From Saprospiraceae bacterium (GTDB taxonomy: Bacteria > Bacteroidota > Bacteroidia > Chitinophagales > Saprospiraceae): DNA of 45,108 nucleotides. A model generated the notes under the pieces. It saw only the letters and a program-made list of their open reading frames with translations, was not told the DNA's origin and did no database searches. The stretch lies in the NCBI GenBank assembly GCA_020629615.1, contig JAHDCZ010000015.1, positions 1 through 45,108 of the forward strand, read 5' to 3'. How positions within the stretch are numbered: the first letter of the stretch is position 1; each line of letters starts with the position of its first letter. Made by a program: the position numbers and the translations under genes. Shown in pieces: positions 33,595-40,288 of this stretch.

Positions 33595-34383
33595 TTATCT
33601 ATTTAATTCATTACACAACTTATCCATTTTACTCGCTTCAGAATTTTTTCCTAAGCTTTTGTAGGCTTTCGCCAAAAGACAAGCAGTAATATTATTGTTC
33701 GGCTCAATGCTCAGTGCTTTTTCTAACCGTTGAGCAGCTTTTTCAAACTGATTGGTTTGCATCCCTAATCGACCCAGTTGATTTAGGATACTAACGTTTT
33801 CAGGATTCTTTTTATTCAAATCAATAAGCATTAGAATTCCTTTCATTGGATTGTCTGATGGAGGGTATTCTACAAAACTTAATGCTAAATTAACTTTGTT
33901 ATCTAGGTTTTCAGGATTATGTGAAATTGCATTTTCAAAACATTTAACGGATCTCGTTTGGCAGTACTGCTTCATCTTATCTTCTTCAGAAGCTTTGGTA
34001 CACAGTACATACGTAGTTCCAGCTATTGACCAACTGTTTTCGTTGTCTTCAATTTTTGCTATTTCTTCAGCATAATTACCACTTATCGCGTGGTGGCCTA
34101 AGCTATACCATTTTGCTGCAATTTTTTTAATAACCTTGACTTTACTTGAATCTTCTAGAGAATTATTCAATTCTACATTGTACGCATTAAAAATATCCTT
34201 GTCATTTTTTGATAAGTTTTTTTTCGCGTCAAGCATCAAAGTTTGAAAACCAGTAACTTCAATTTTGGAAGCTCGTGACTTTTCGGCGAGCTGCATTTCT
34301 TTTGGCTTAGTTTCACAGCCAAAGTAAAGTATGACAAAAAGTAAACCAATTATGACTAAGACGATTGATTGAGTTTTTGTCAT
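33595..34383 (-). CDS. Membrane-anchored TPR protein
   Basis: A 262-residue protein with one N-terminal hydrophobic helix (about 5-21) ending LYFGCET. That could be a lipobox Cys, though the residues before it are atypical, or a signal anchor. The remainder is helical with TPR-like repeats in the C-terminal half (SVKCFENAISHNPENLDNKV, NVSILNQLGRLGMQTNQFEK, AAQRLEKALSIEPNNNITAC). It probably faces the periplasm. The order HU gene, TPR protein, COX24-like protein, RNase E/G is tightly packed (7 and 15 bases), suggesting one transcript for the first three. The function is unknown. Confidence 0.7.
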   Translation of the reverse strand: MTKTQSIVLVIIGLLFVILYFGCETKPKEMQLAEKSRASKIEVTGFQTLMLDAKKNLSKNDKDIFNAYNVELNNSLEDSSKVKVIKKIAAKWYSLGHHAISGNYAEEIAKIEDNENSWSIAGTTYVLCTKASEEDKMKQYCQTRSVKCFENAISHNPENLDNKVNLALSFVEYPPSDNPMKGILMLIDLNKKNPENVSILNQLGRLGMQTNQFEKAAQRLEKALSIEPNNNITACLLAKAYKSLGKNSEASKMDKLCNELNR

Positions 34384-34390
34384 TATTTAT

Positions 34391-34702
34391 TTATTTGTCT
34401 GACAAATCATCAGGTAATTCCGAAACATTAGTTTTCACTTGCTCAACAAATATTTTTGCAGGCTTAAAAGCAGGGATATAATGCTCTGGAATCTCAATAG
34501 CCACATTTTTTTTAATATGTCTACCAATCTTTTTAGCTCGTTTTTTGATCACAAAAGATCCAAATCCTCTGATGTAAACATTCTCTCCTTCTGATAAGGA
34601 TCCTTTTACTTCTTTAAATAACATTTCTAATGTTACTAAAACATCTACTTTAGGAACACCAGTTTTTTCAGAAATCGAAGCAACAAGATCAGCTTTTCTC
34701 AT
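34391..34702 (-). CDS. HU/IHF-family DNA-binding protein
   Basis: A 103-residue histone-like protein. The N-terminal helices (KADLVASISEKTGVPKVDVL) and the beta-arm region (VYIRGFGSFVIKKRAKKIGR then NIKKN-like HIKKNVAIEIPEHYIPAFKP) match HU/IHF. The PAFKPAKIF segment is the conserved DNA-contact and core strand. The tail (residues 92-103, NVSELPDDLSDK) is acidic. It bends DNA and organises the nucleoid; whether it behaves as HU homodimer or IHF partner is unclear. A palindrome AACTAA-CC-TTAGTT lies 33 bases upstream and could be an autoregulatory site. It heads a probable operon with the TPR and COX24-like genes. Confidence 0.9.
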   Translation of the reverse strand: MRKADLVASISEKTGVPKVDVLVTLEMLFKEVKGSLSEGENVYIRGFGSFVIKKRAKKIGRHIKKNVAIEIPEHYIPAFKPAKIFVEQVKTNVSELPDDLSDK

Positions 34703-34734
34703 CGTTAATATTTGGTTTTTAATTAGTTATGACC

Positions 34735-34748
34735 AACTAACCTTAGTT
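34735..34748. promoter_or_regulatory. Possible operator palindrome upstream of the HU gene
   Basis: AACTAA-CC-TTAGTT, with a further partial copy (TTAGTT) at about 34723-34728, sits 33 bases before the HU start. It could be a regulatory site. No protein is predicted to bind it. Confidence 0.3.
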
Positions 34749-34882
34749 AAAAAGTGACGCAAATTTCGCAATTTTTATGATTAAGAGAAATCTTTTTAGT
34801 CCTTTTTCAAAATAAGTTTTTTCCGTAATTGCTTCTTATTCAACTGTATAAGTTCTTTTTTGATAGAAAGAATTCGTTCTAA

Positions 34883-34912
34883 TTGCCATATACTTTGCAA
34901 AACCTATCTTTG
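34883..34912 (+). promoter_or_regulatory. Promoter of the yicC-gmk-apaG unit
   Basis: TTG, 19 bases, TATCTTTG: a full match to the Bacteroidota -33/-7 consensus with ideal spacing, ending 22 bases before the yicC ATG at 34935. Confidence 0.7.
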
Positions 34913-34934
34913 CAAAAGATTAAAATTCTACCAT

Positions 34935-35810
34935 ATGTTATTATCCATGACCGGTTTTGGTCAAGCAACTGGGAACTACAAGAATAAAAAGATCACCATT
35001 GAATTGCGATCACTGAATGGTAAAACATCCGATCTTCGAATGAAAATCCCACCAAACTATAAAGAAAAGGAAATTCAGTTACGAAATACTATTTTGAAAA
35101 AGGCATATCGTGGAAAAATTGAAGGAACAATTACCATTGATTCTGAGGAAGGAGACGACGAGTTTGGTTTGAATAAACCATTGTTTAAAAAGTATTATGC
35201 CGAATTGAAAGATCTTCAATCTGAACTGCAATTTGAAGAGGGAGATTTTTTGACTGCTATTTTAAGAATTCAAAACGTCATAAAGCCTTTTAATTCTACT
35301 TTAGATGAAGAAGAAGGAGAAATGATAATCGCCCTTGCTGAAGAGGCTGTGAAAGCTCTAAATATTTTTCGAGAGAAAGAAGCTGTGGCAATGAATAATG
35401 ATTTAAATTATCAGATCTCTAGCATAGAGACAAAATTGAATGATGTCGTTCCATTTGAAGAAGGAAGAATTAAAAATGTTCGTGAGAGAATGATCAAAAA
35501 TTTGGAAGAGTTCAAGGGATCTCAAAAGGTTGATCAAAATCGTTTTGAACAAGAAATAATTTTTTACTTGGAGAAATTAGATATCAATGAAGAAAAAGTG
35601 AGACTTAGTCAACATTGCAAGTTTTTCAAAGAGGTTTTACATACTCAAGAACCTATGAAAGGAAAGAAACTAGGATTTATAGCCCAAGAAATGGGAAGAG
35701 AAATTAATACGCTCGGGGCTAAAGCCCAAGAATCAAATATTCAGCAGCTCGTTGTGGGTATGAAAGACGAGTTGGAAAAGATTAAAGAACAAGTGGCAAA
35801 TATCATCTAG
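34935..35810 (+). CDS. YicC/YloC-family endoribonuclease
   Basis: A 291-residue YicC-family protein. The N-terminal MLLSMTGFGQATGNYKNKKI and ITIELRSLNGKTSDLRMKIP, and the C-terminal DINEEKVRLSQHCKFFKEVL followed by KLGFIAQEMGREINTLGAKA, are diagnostic. Members have recently been linked to endoribonuclease activity and sRNA decay; earlier they were tagged as stress-induced. The start at 34935 fits the family and lies just behind a consensus promoter; the longer frame from 34860 would include the promoter. The stop overlaps the GTG of gmk by one base (TAGTG), indicating coupling. Confidence 0.93.
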   Translation: MLLSMTGFGQATGNYKNKKITIELRSLNGKTSDLRMKIPPNYKEKEIQLRNTILKKAYRGKIEGTITIDSEEGDDEFGLNKPLFKKYYAELKDLQSELQFEEGDFLTAILRIQNVIKPFNSTLDEEEGEMIIALAEEAVKALNIFREKEAVAMNNDLNYQISSIETKLNDVVPFEEGRIKNVRERMIKNLEEFKGSQKVDQNRFEQEIIFYLEKLDINEEKVRLSQHCKFFKEVLHTQEPMKGKKLGFIAQEMGREINTLGAKAQESNIQQLVVGMKDELEKIKEQVANII

Positions 35811-36394
35811 TGAAAAAAGAAATTGACTTTAAGGGCAAAATGTTTCTTTTTACCGCACCATCTGGAGCGGGAAAAACCACGATTGTTCGCCATCTACTAA
35901 AAACCTTTGATTTTTTAGATTTCTCTGTTTCTGCTACTACGAGAGAAAAAAGAAAAAAGGAAAAACATGGCAAAGATTATTATTTCTTCTCTCTAGAAGA
36001 ATTTAAAGATTTAAGGCGTAGAAGAAAATTTGTAGAATGGGAAGAGGTTTATGAAGATCAATTTTATGGCACACTAAAGTCCGAAATTTCTCGTTTGTGG
36101 GAAGCCCAAAAGCACATTGTTTTTGATATAGATGTACGAGGCGCAAGAGATATTAAAAGAAAATACGGAGAACAATGTCTTGCTATTTTTGTAAAACCTC
36201 CGTCCTTTGAAATTCATGTTCAAAGGCTAAAAAATCGTAATACAGAATCCGAAGAGAGTCTTAAAAAAAGAATCAGACGTATTAAGCGAGAAATGAGATA
36301 CGAACAAAAATTTGACACCGTTTTATTGAATGATGATCTAGAAACAGCTTTTAAGGAAGCTGAAAAATTGATTTTGGAATTTTTGAAAGTTTAA
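35810..36394 (+). CDS. gmk: Guanylate kinase
   Basis: A 194-residue guanylate kinase, converting GMP to GDP with ATP. The P-loop is FTAPSGAGKTTIVRHLL (about 14-30), followed by FSVSATTREKRKKEKHGKDY and YFFSLEEF (GMP-binding) and WEEVYEDQFYGTLKSEI. VFDIDVRGARDIKRKYG is the Walker B-like segment, and the lid helix follows with RLKNRNTESEESLKKRI. The start is a GTG sharing one base with the yicC stop. It is a compact housekeeping unit with yicC and apaG. Confidence 0.97.
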   Translation: MKKEIDFKGKMFLFTAPSGAGKTTIVRHLLKTFDFLDFSVSATTREKRKKEKHGKDYYFFSLEEFKDLRRRRKFVEWEEVYEDQFYGTLKSEISRLWEAQKHIVFDIDVRGARDIKRKYGEQCLAIFVKPPSFEIHVQRLKNRNTESEESLKKRIRRIKREMRYEQKFDTVLLNDDLETAFKEAEKLILEFLKV

Positions 36395-36395
36395 G

Positions 36396-36782
36396 ATGCC
36401 ATCTAAAATCACAAATAGAATTAGAATTTCCGTTAGTTCTCGTTACGAGGCAGAGGTATCAATGCCGGATAAAAATAAATTTGTTCATTCTTACAATGTT
36501 ACGATTGAAAATCAAGGATTCCATAAAGTACAACTTGTTCGGCGGCATTGGATTATTGTAGATTCTAATAATGTGCGAAGAGAAGTAAAAGGGGAGGGAG
36601 TCATTGGGCTCCAGCCAATTCTGCAACCCGAAGAAACCCATCATTACCAATCATGGTCTCCTCTGACAACACCGATCGGTAAAATGAGAGGCACATACCT
36701 TATGAAAAATTTAGAAGACAACACTTATTTCAAGGTCGAAATACCTGAATTTAAACTGATCGCAGACTTCAAATTGAATTAA
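36396..36782 (+). CDS. apaG: ApaG-domain protein
   Basis: A 128-residue ApaG protein with an Ig-like fold. Key segments are IRISVSSRYEAEV, HSYNVTIENQGFHKVQLVRR and HWIIVDSNN, GEGVIGLQPILQPEETHHYQ (the conserved G-x-G-V-x-G-x-x-P block) and GKMRGTYLM. In Gammaproteobacteria ApaG is linked to Co2+ resistance and Mg2+ efflux, but its molecular role is not established. The ATG follows the gmk stop by one base, so it is part of the same transcript. The end overlaps the convergent ogt gene by four bases. Confidence 0.92.
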   Translation: MPSKITNRIRISVSSRYEAEVSMPDKNKFVHSYNVTIENQGFHKVQLVRRHWIIVDSNNVRREVKGEGVIGLQPILQPEETHHYQSWSPLTTPIGKMRGTYLMKNLEDNTYFKVEIPEFKLIADFKLN

Positions 36783-37264
36783 AACAAAGTTTTTTGAAAT
36801 CCGAATTTTTTTGGATTTTCCAATGACAACAAGTGCTTCTTTATTTCTAATCCATAGGCATATCCAGTTAATGAATTGTTTGACCCGATCACTCGATGAC
36901 AAGGAACTATGATTGCAATAGGATTTTTACCGTTTGCTTGTCCTACAGCACGTACTGCTTTTTCATCACCCAAGACTTTGGCAATGTCTAGGTATGAGCG
37001 GGTTTCCCCGAATGGGATATTCAGTAAATAATTCCACACTTTTAAATAGAAAGGTGGTGGGTTTTGAAAGGATAGACTTACGGTAAATTTTTTTATACTT
37101 CCACCAAAATATTGTACCAGTTCTCTTTTGGCGTGAGTAGTATGAATATTGGGATTTGCTTTAAGTTCTATAAATTCTGAGATAAAACCAATCGAAGTTA
37201 CACCTTCATAGTCCGCACAGACTTTAATTAATCCAATTCCTGTACTAAGCGTATCTACAAACAT
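36779..37264 (-). CDS. ogt: Methylated-DNA-protein-cysteine methyltransferase
   Basis: A 161-residue O6-alkylguanine-DNA alkyltransferase, which repairs O6-methylguanine by transferring the methyl group to its own Cys. The active site is PIAIIVPCHRVIGSNNSLTG (Cys in PCHRV, about residue 125), preceded by PFGETRSYLDIAKVLG and KAVRAVGQANGKNP for DNA binding. The short N-terminal domain is typical of Ogt. I start at the ATG at 37264; an upstream in-frame codon lies inside the tRNA terminator. It is transcribed after the tRNA-Phe gene, separated from it by a terminator. Confidence 0.95.
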   Translation of the reverse strand: MFVDTLSTGIGLIKVCADYEGVTSIGFISEFIELKANPNIHTTHAKRELVQYFGGSIKKFTVSLSFQNPPPFYLKVWNYLLNIPFGETRSYLDIAKVLGDEKAVRAVGQANGKNPIAIIVPCHRVIGSNNSLTGYAYGLEIKKHLLSLENPKKFGFQKTLF

Positions 37265-37280
37265 TGCCAAACGGGAGTTC

Positions 37281-37312
37281 AAAAATAAAAGACCCAGCGA
37301 ATTCACTGGGTC
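37281..37312 (-). terminator. Terminator after tRNA-Phe
   Basis: On the minus strand a 7-bp stem GACCCAG/CTGGGTC with an eight-base loop is followed by TTTTATTTTT. It lies six bases past the tRNA 3' end. Confidence 0.85.
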
Positions 37313-37317
37313 TTAAG

Positions 37318-37390
37318 TGGTGCCTCCAGGAATTGAACCAGGGACACATGGATTTTCAGTCCATTGCTCTACCAACTGAGCTAAGGCACC
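37318..37390 (-). tRNA. tRNA-Phe (anticodon GAA)
   Basis: A 73-nt cloverleaf on the minus strand: acceptor GGTGCCT/AGGCACC, D-arm GCTC/GAGC with AGTTGGTA loop, anticodon stem ATGGA/TCCAT with loop CTGAAAA (anticodon GAA, Phe), five-base variable loop GTGTC, T-loop TTCAATT, discriminator A. No CCA is encoded. The T-stem is CCTGG on both strands, giving a U-U mismatch at its middle pair (51-63). A full -33/-7 promoter lies upstream at 37415-37444. Confidence 0.95.
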
Positions 37391-37414
37391 AAACCTTGCT
37401 TTTGAAAGCGACGG

Positions 37415-37444
37415 CAAATTTAAAGGCTTTTTCCTTATCGCCAA
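37415..37444 (-). promoter_or_regulatory. Promoter of tRNA-Phe
   Basis: On the minus strand TTG, 19 bases, TAAATTTG: a perfect Bacteroidota -33/-7 promoter, 24 bases upstream of the mature tRNA 5' end. Confidence 0.75.
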
Positions 37445-37482
37445 ACAATAAATAATAATTTTATGTCCTTATTATTCTAATT

Positions 37483-38307
37483 ATGAGAATTTATTCGATT
37501 TCGAAGGTTATTGCGATCCCGATTGCGGTTGTTTTAGTGGTACTCTTGTATTTTACTTTCACCTATAAATATAGCGACGTCGCTATTTTACTGATAATTC
37601 CTATTTTTCTTCTAACGGCAATTTATGTGGTTCATCCTCAATTGGACTATTGGTATTTACAAAAATATCCTCTCCAATTGGACTCTTCGATTATCGAATG
37701 GCTTCAGAAGTATTCTCGGTTTTACATAGGATTGAATACCGAGGACCAACAAAAATTTAGGAATCGGCTGTGCCTGTATATTGAAGCAAGAGAGTTTACA
37801 TCCATTGGAGTGGAACGACATTCGGTACCAGATGATATAAAAGCCATTATCGCTCATGTGCCAGTTCAGATGAGTTTTTATAAAGACGATTATCTTATTG
37901 GAGACTACGACCGTATTTTTATATACAAGCATCCTTTTCCTAGTCCTAAAATGAAATTTTTACACACCATAGAGGTTGACAACGAGGATCAGGTATACAT
38001 ATTTTCGCTAGAACATTTTATCCCGCCCATGCTCAATTTAAAAAGCATGTATAATATTGGTTTTCACGCTTTCGCGGAAGCTTATGTTCATGTAAATCAA
38101 AAAGAGGATTGGCCCGACATGATGAATGTCTCATGGAGCGATCTTGAAAAAATTTCTGGTTTTACAAAAGAGCAGGTTACTCAGATTTTAGGCTATGAGC
38201 CGAATGATTTATTATTTGTAGTGATTAACTACTACTTTAACTTTCCTGATCAGTTCCAAAAGATTTTCCCTGAAATAGAAAATAAACTAAGTTCAATTTT
38301 TACGTAA
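37483..38307 (+). CDS. MtfA-like protein lacking the zinc-protease motif
   Basis: A 274-residue protein with two N-terminal TM helices (about 7-26 and 33-50), then a domain that follows the plan of MtfA-type zinc peptidases (M90). Similar points are IIEWLQKYSRFYIGLNTEDQ QKFRNRL near the start of the domain, and the C-terminal EPNDLLFVVINYYFNFPDQF QKIFPEI, the counterpart of the NPxEFFAVxxExFFExP segment. MtfA regulates glucose uptake in Escherichia coli and uses an HEFAH zinc motif. Here the position reads HAFAE (His195 to Glu199), so the catalytic Glu is Ala and the second His is Glu. It should be catalytically dead unless another site is used. It is a single gene, divergent from the tRNA-Phe gene. 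Confidence 0.65.
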   Translation: MRIYSISKVIAIPIAVVLVVLLYFTFTYKYSDVAILLIIPIFLLTAIYVVHPQLDYWYLQKYPLQLDSSIIEWLQKYSRFYIGLNTEDQQKFRNRLCLYIEAREFTSIGVERHSVPDDIKAIIAHVPVQMSFYKDDYLIGDYDRIFIYKHPFPSPKMKFLHTIEVDNEDQVYIFSLEHFIPPMLNLKSMYNIGFHAFAEAYVHVNQKEDWPDMMNVSWSDLEKISGFTKEQVTQILGYEPNDLLFVVINYYFNFPDQFQKIFPEIENKLSSIFT

Positions 38308-38445
38308 GAGAGATTACTGCAATTGTTGAGATTACGTATTGTGTCCTACGATTGAAACATCGACAATGGGTTTACGTATTGTAAACTTCTTTTTTGAGCG
38401 ACGACATATTTGTTTACAAATAAGGCTTTTTAGCCTTTAAGTTTG
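38299..38445 (+). promoter_or_regulatory. Control region of the paired lipoprotein genes
   Basis: TTACGTA occurs at 38299, 38332 and 38372; the last two extend to TTACGTATTGT exactly 40 bases apart. GTTTAC-GTATT-GTAAAC (38370-38386) and TATTTGT-TT-ACAAATA (38407-38422) are inverted repeats, and AAGGCT-TTTT-AGCCTT (38422-38437) is a small hairpin. A TAAGTTTG -7 box lies at 38438-38445, 32 bases before the ATG. This has the look of an operator array. Confidence 0.4.
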
Positions 38446-38477
38446 TTTCATCATTTAAAAACAAAATAAATTTAGAT

Positions 38478-38948
38478 ATGAAACGAGTAACAATTTTTTT
38501 AGCAGCACTTTTACTTTTTACATCTTGTTATGATGATCGCGAGGCCGATTCGATTGCAGGTGCAATAATCATAGGTGCATTATTTTATGGTGTCTTTAGT
38601 ACCGAAGCGCAGGATGTGGATCCAGATCAAATGGATTTAGCATATTACGAAAATCTTGCTGAAACGGAAGGAACTAATTATGTTCAGCTTCTAGTAGATG
38701 ACCAGTTCGTTTTTATTCCATTTAATGCTGAAAGAGCGATTCAAATTTCTCAATCCACCCCTATTTTATGGTCGGATACTTCAAAGAATGCAGTGAAGGA
38801 GAGACATGCGATCAATGATCGCTTAATAGGCTTTGAACTCTATAAATTGGAATTACTTCGTTCTTCTAAACATTTTGATAACAAATTATTCTTTAAGAAG
38901 GAAAATGTGATAGTAGAAGTAGATTTCAATACTCAAGAAATTAAATAA
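38478..38948 (+). CDS. Lipoprotein with a module shared with the next gene
   Basis: A 156-residue lipoprotein of unknown function. The signal ends with LLLFTSCYDD (lipobox Cys17), placing it in a membrane. A Gly/Ala-rich hydrophobic stretch follows (SIAGAIIIGALFYGVF, about 25-40), which could lie in or against a membrane. Residues about 70-156 form a module also found in the N-terminal third of the next protein: I-P-x-N-x-E-R, then N-(D/E)-R-L-x-G-(F/Y)-x-L, and F-x-x-x-(E)-x-I-V-x-(V/L)-x-x-x-T-(Q/K)-(E/Q). It is the first gene of a two-gene unit behind a probable operator region. No enzymatic residues are recognisable. Confidence 0.65.
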   Translation: MKRVTIFLAALLLFTSCYDDREADSIAGAIIIGALFYGVFSTEAQDVDPDQMDLAYYENLAETEGTNYVQLLVDDQFVFIPFNAERAIQISQSTPILWSDTSKNAVKERHAINDRLIGFELYKLELLRSSKHFDNKLFFKKENVIVEVDFNTQEIK

Positions 38949-38990
38949 AGGTTTTACAAAACGGATTCTTAAATTTTTAAATCTAAAAAA

Positions 38991-40214
38991 ATGAAAAATC
39001 TAATTAAAATGTTCCTTGCTCTTTTACTTTTTTCTTCTTGTTCGGATATAACTATCGTAGATATTGCTAGAGCAATACCTAAATCTAATTCTTCAAATTC
39101 AGGAAGTAATTTAAATGAAAACCCTGCTTTTCAATCTGAGCTTAATTGGTATAATCCATTCAATGTCGATTCATCATCCTATAATAGTAGAAGTAAATTA
39201 TATACGGCAACAGATGGGGTAATAGTTTCTATACCTGTTAATGAACGTATCATGCATGGATATAAAATGCATGGATATTTTACTCATAATGGTCAAAGAC
39301 ATAATGAATTTGAAGAACTAAATGAGCGGCTACGTGGATACAGGCTTAATAATGTTTCTAATTTTCTACGAAACGAATTTAAGGAAGAAGTACAGTTTTC
39401 AAATGAAGAAGAAATTGTAGCACTAAACTTAAAGACAAAACAGGTTCGTACAATTGCAAGAATCGAAAACAACTCTTGCGATCAAGTAGTTGATTGGAGT
39501 GATAATAATTATCTATATGTTAGAAATATATCTTCTAGCACTAATCCAGATACTTCTATTTTATATAGAAGTGCAATTGGGGATAATACTTCACTTGCAA
39601 TTCTGAGTTTAAAAGACAAGAGAATCAATCAAGCATTTCAAGTAGATCCTAATACTTATGTAGTGGAAATTCGCCAAGGCTCTTCAAGTCAAATGCATAC
39701 AAATCTTGCAGTTGTCGACATTAATGGGGTAGAGATTGTAGATATAAGTGTACCAAATTATGGTCGTTTAGTTCCTAAGCTTTTTGAAAACAGGTATATG
39801 GTTTATGTAGCTAGAGATACTGCGATTAAATTTGATGTATACACAGGAGAAAAATTGTTTGAATGGGAAATCAATTCAAGTTTTGGACCTGAGCAATTTC
39901 TTATTGAATTGGATGCCATACTAATACGAAACAACACGGAAATTATAAAACTAGATATTTCAAAGGAGACAAAATGGACGAGGTCCTTTCATGATCGGAT
40001 TGGTGGAATAGCATTATCTAATGATAAAGTCATTTTTAATTTTAAGAATAAAGTCATCATCCTGAATAAATTAGGACAAACAAATTTTGAGGAGGAATCT
40101 CCTTACTTAAAAGATCAATATGATATTAACTTTTATGGTTATTCTCCAATATTAATTGAAGAAGAGATTTATAACATTGATGATCGAGCGGTAATGAAGA
40201 TTACAATATTTTAG
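38991..40214 (+). CDS. Lipoprotein with shared module and propeller-like C-terminal region
   Basis: A 407-residue lipoprotein of unknown function. The signal ends LLLFSSCSDI (lipobox Cys17). A Ser/Asn-rich linker leads to the module shared with the previous protein (about 70-155: SIPVNERIMHG ... NERLRGYRLNNVSNFL ... EEIVALNLKTKQVR). From about 160 onward come repeated beta-strand units of the kind seen in beta-propellers or quinoprotein-like repeats (NYLYVRNISSS, SLAILSLKDKRI, MHTNLAVVDINGVEIV, MVYVARDTAIKFDVYTGEKL, VIILNKLGQT). It probably sits on the cell surface or in the periplasm and binds something, but no ligand can be suggested. It follows the previous gene by 42 bases. Confidence 0.65.
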   Translation: MKNLIKMFLALLLFSSCSDITIVDIARAIPKSNSSNSGSNLNENPAFQSELNWYNPFNVDSSSYNSRSKLYTATDGVIVSIPVNERIMHGYKMHGYFTHNGQRHNEFEELNERLRGYRLNNVSNFLRNEFKEEVQFSNEEEIVALNLKTKQVRTIARIENNSCDQVVDWSDNNYLYVRNISSSTNPDTSILYRSAIGDNTSLAILSLKDKRINQAFQVDPNTYVVEIRQGSSSQMHTNLAVVDINGVEIVDISVPNYGRLVPKLFENRYMVYVARDTAIKFDVYTGEKLFEWEINSSFGPEQFLIELDAILIRNNTEIIKLDISKETKWTRSFHDRIGGIALSNDKVIFNFKNKVIILNKLGQTNFEEESPYLKDQYDINFYGYSPILIEEEIYNIDDRAVMKITIF

Positions 40215-40226
40215 TATTCTAAGGCA

Positions 40227-40259
40227 AATAAAAAGGGCGGCTAAATTAAAGTCGCCCTT
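40227..40259 (-). terminator. Terminator between convergent genes
   Basis: A 9-bp stem (AAGGGCGGC with GTCGCCCTT, one G-U pair) and a nine-base loop. On the minus strand a T-rich run follows, so it ends the DUF3857 operon. On the plus strand there is no T-run. Confidence 0.75.
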
Positions 40260-40288
40260 AAAATAAATAATATTTTGAAAGCCAACGT

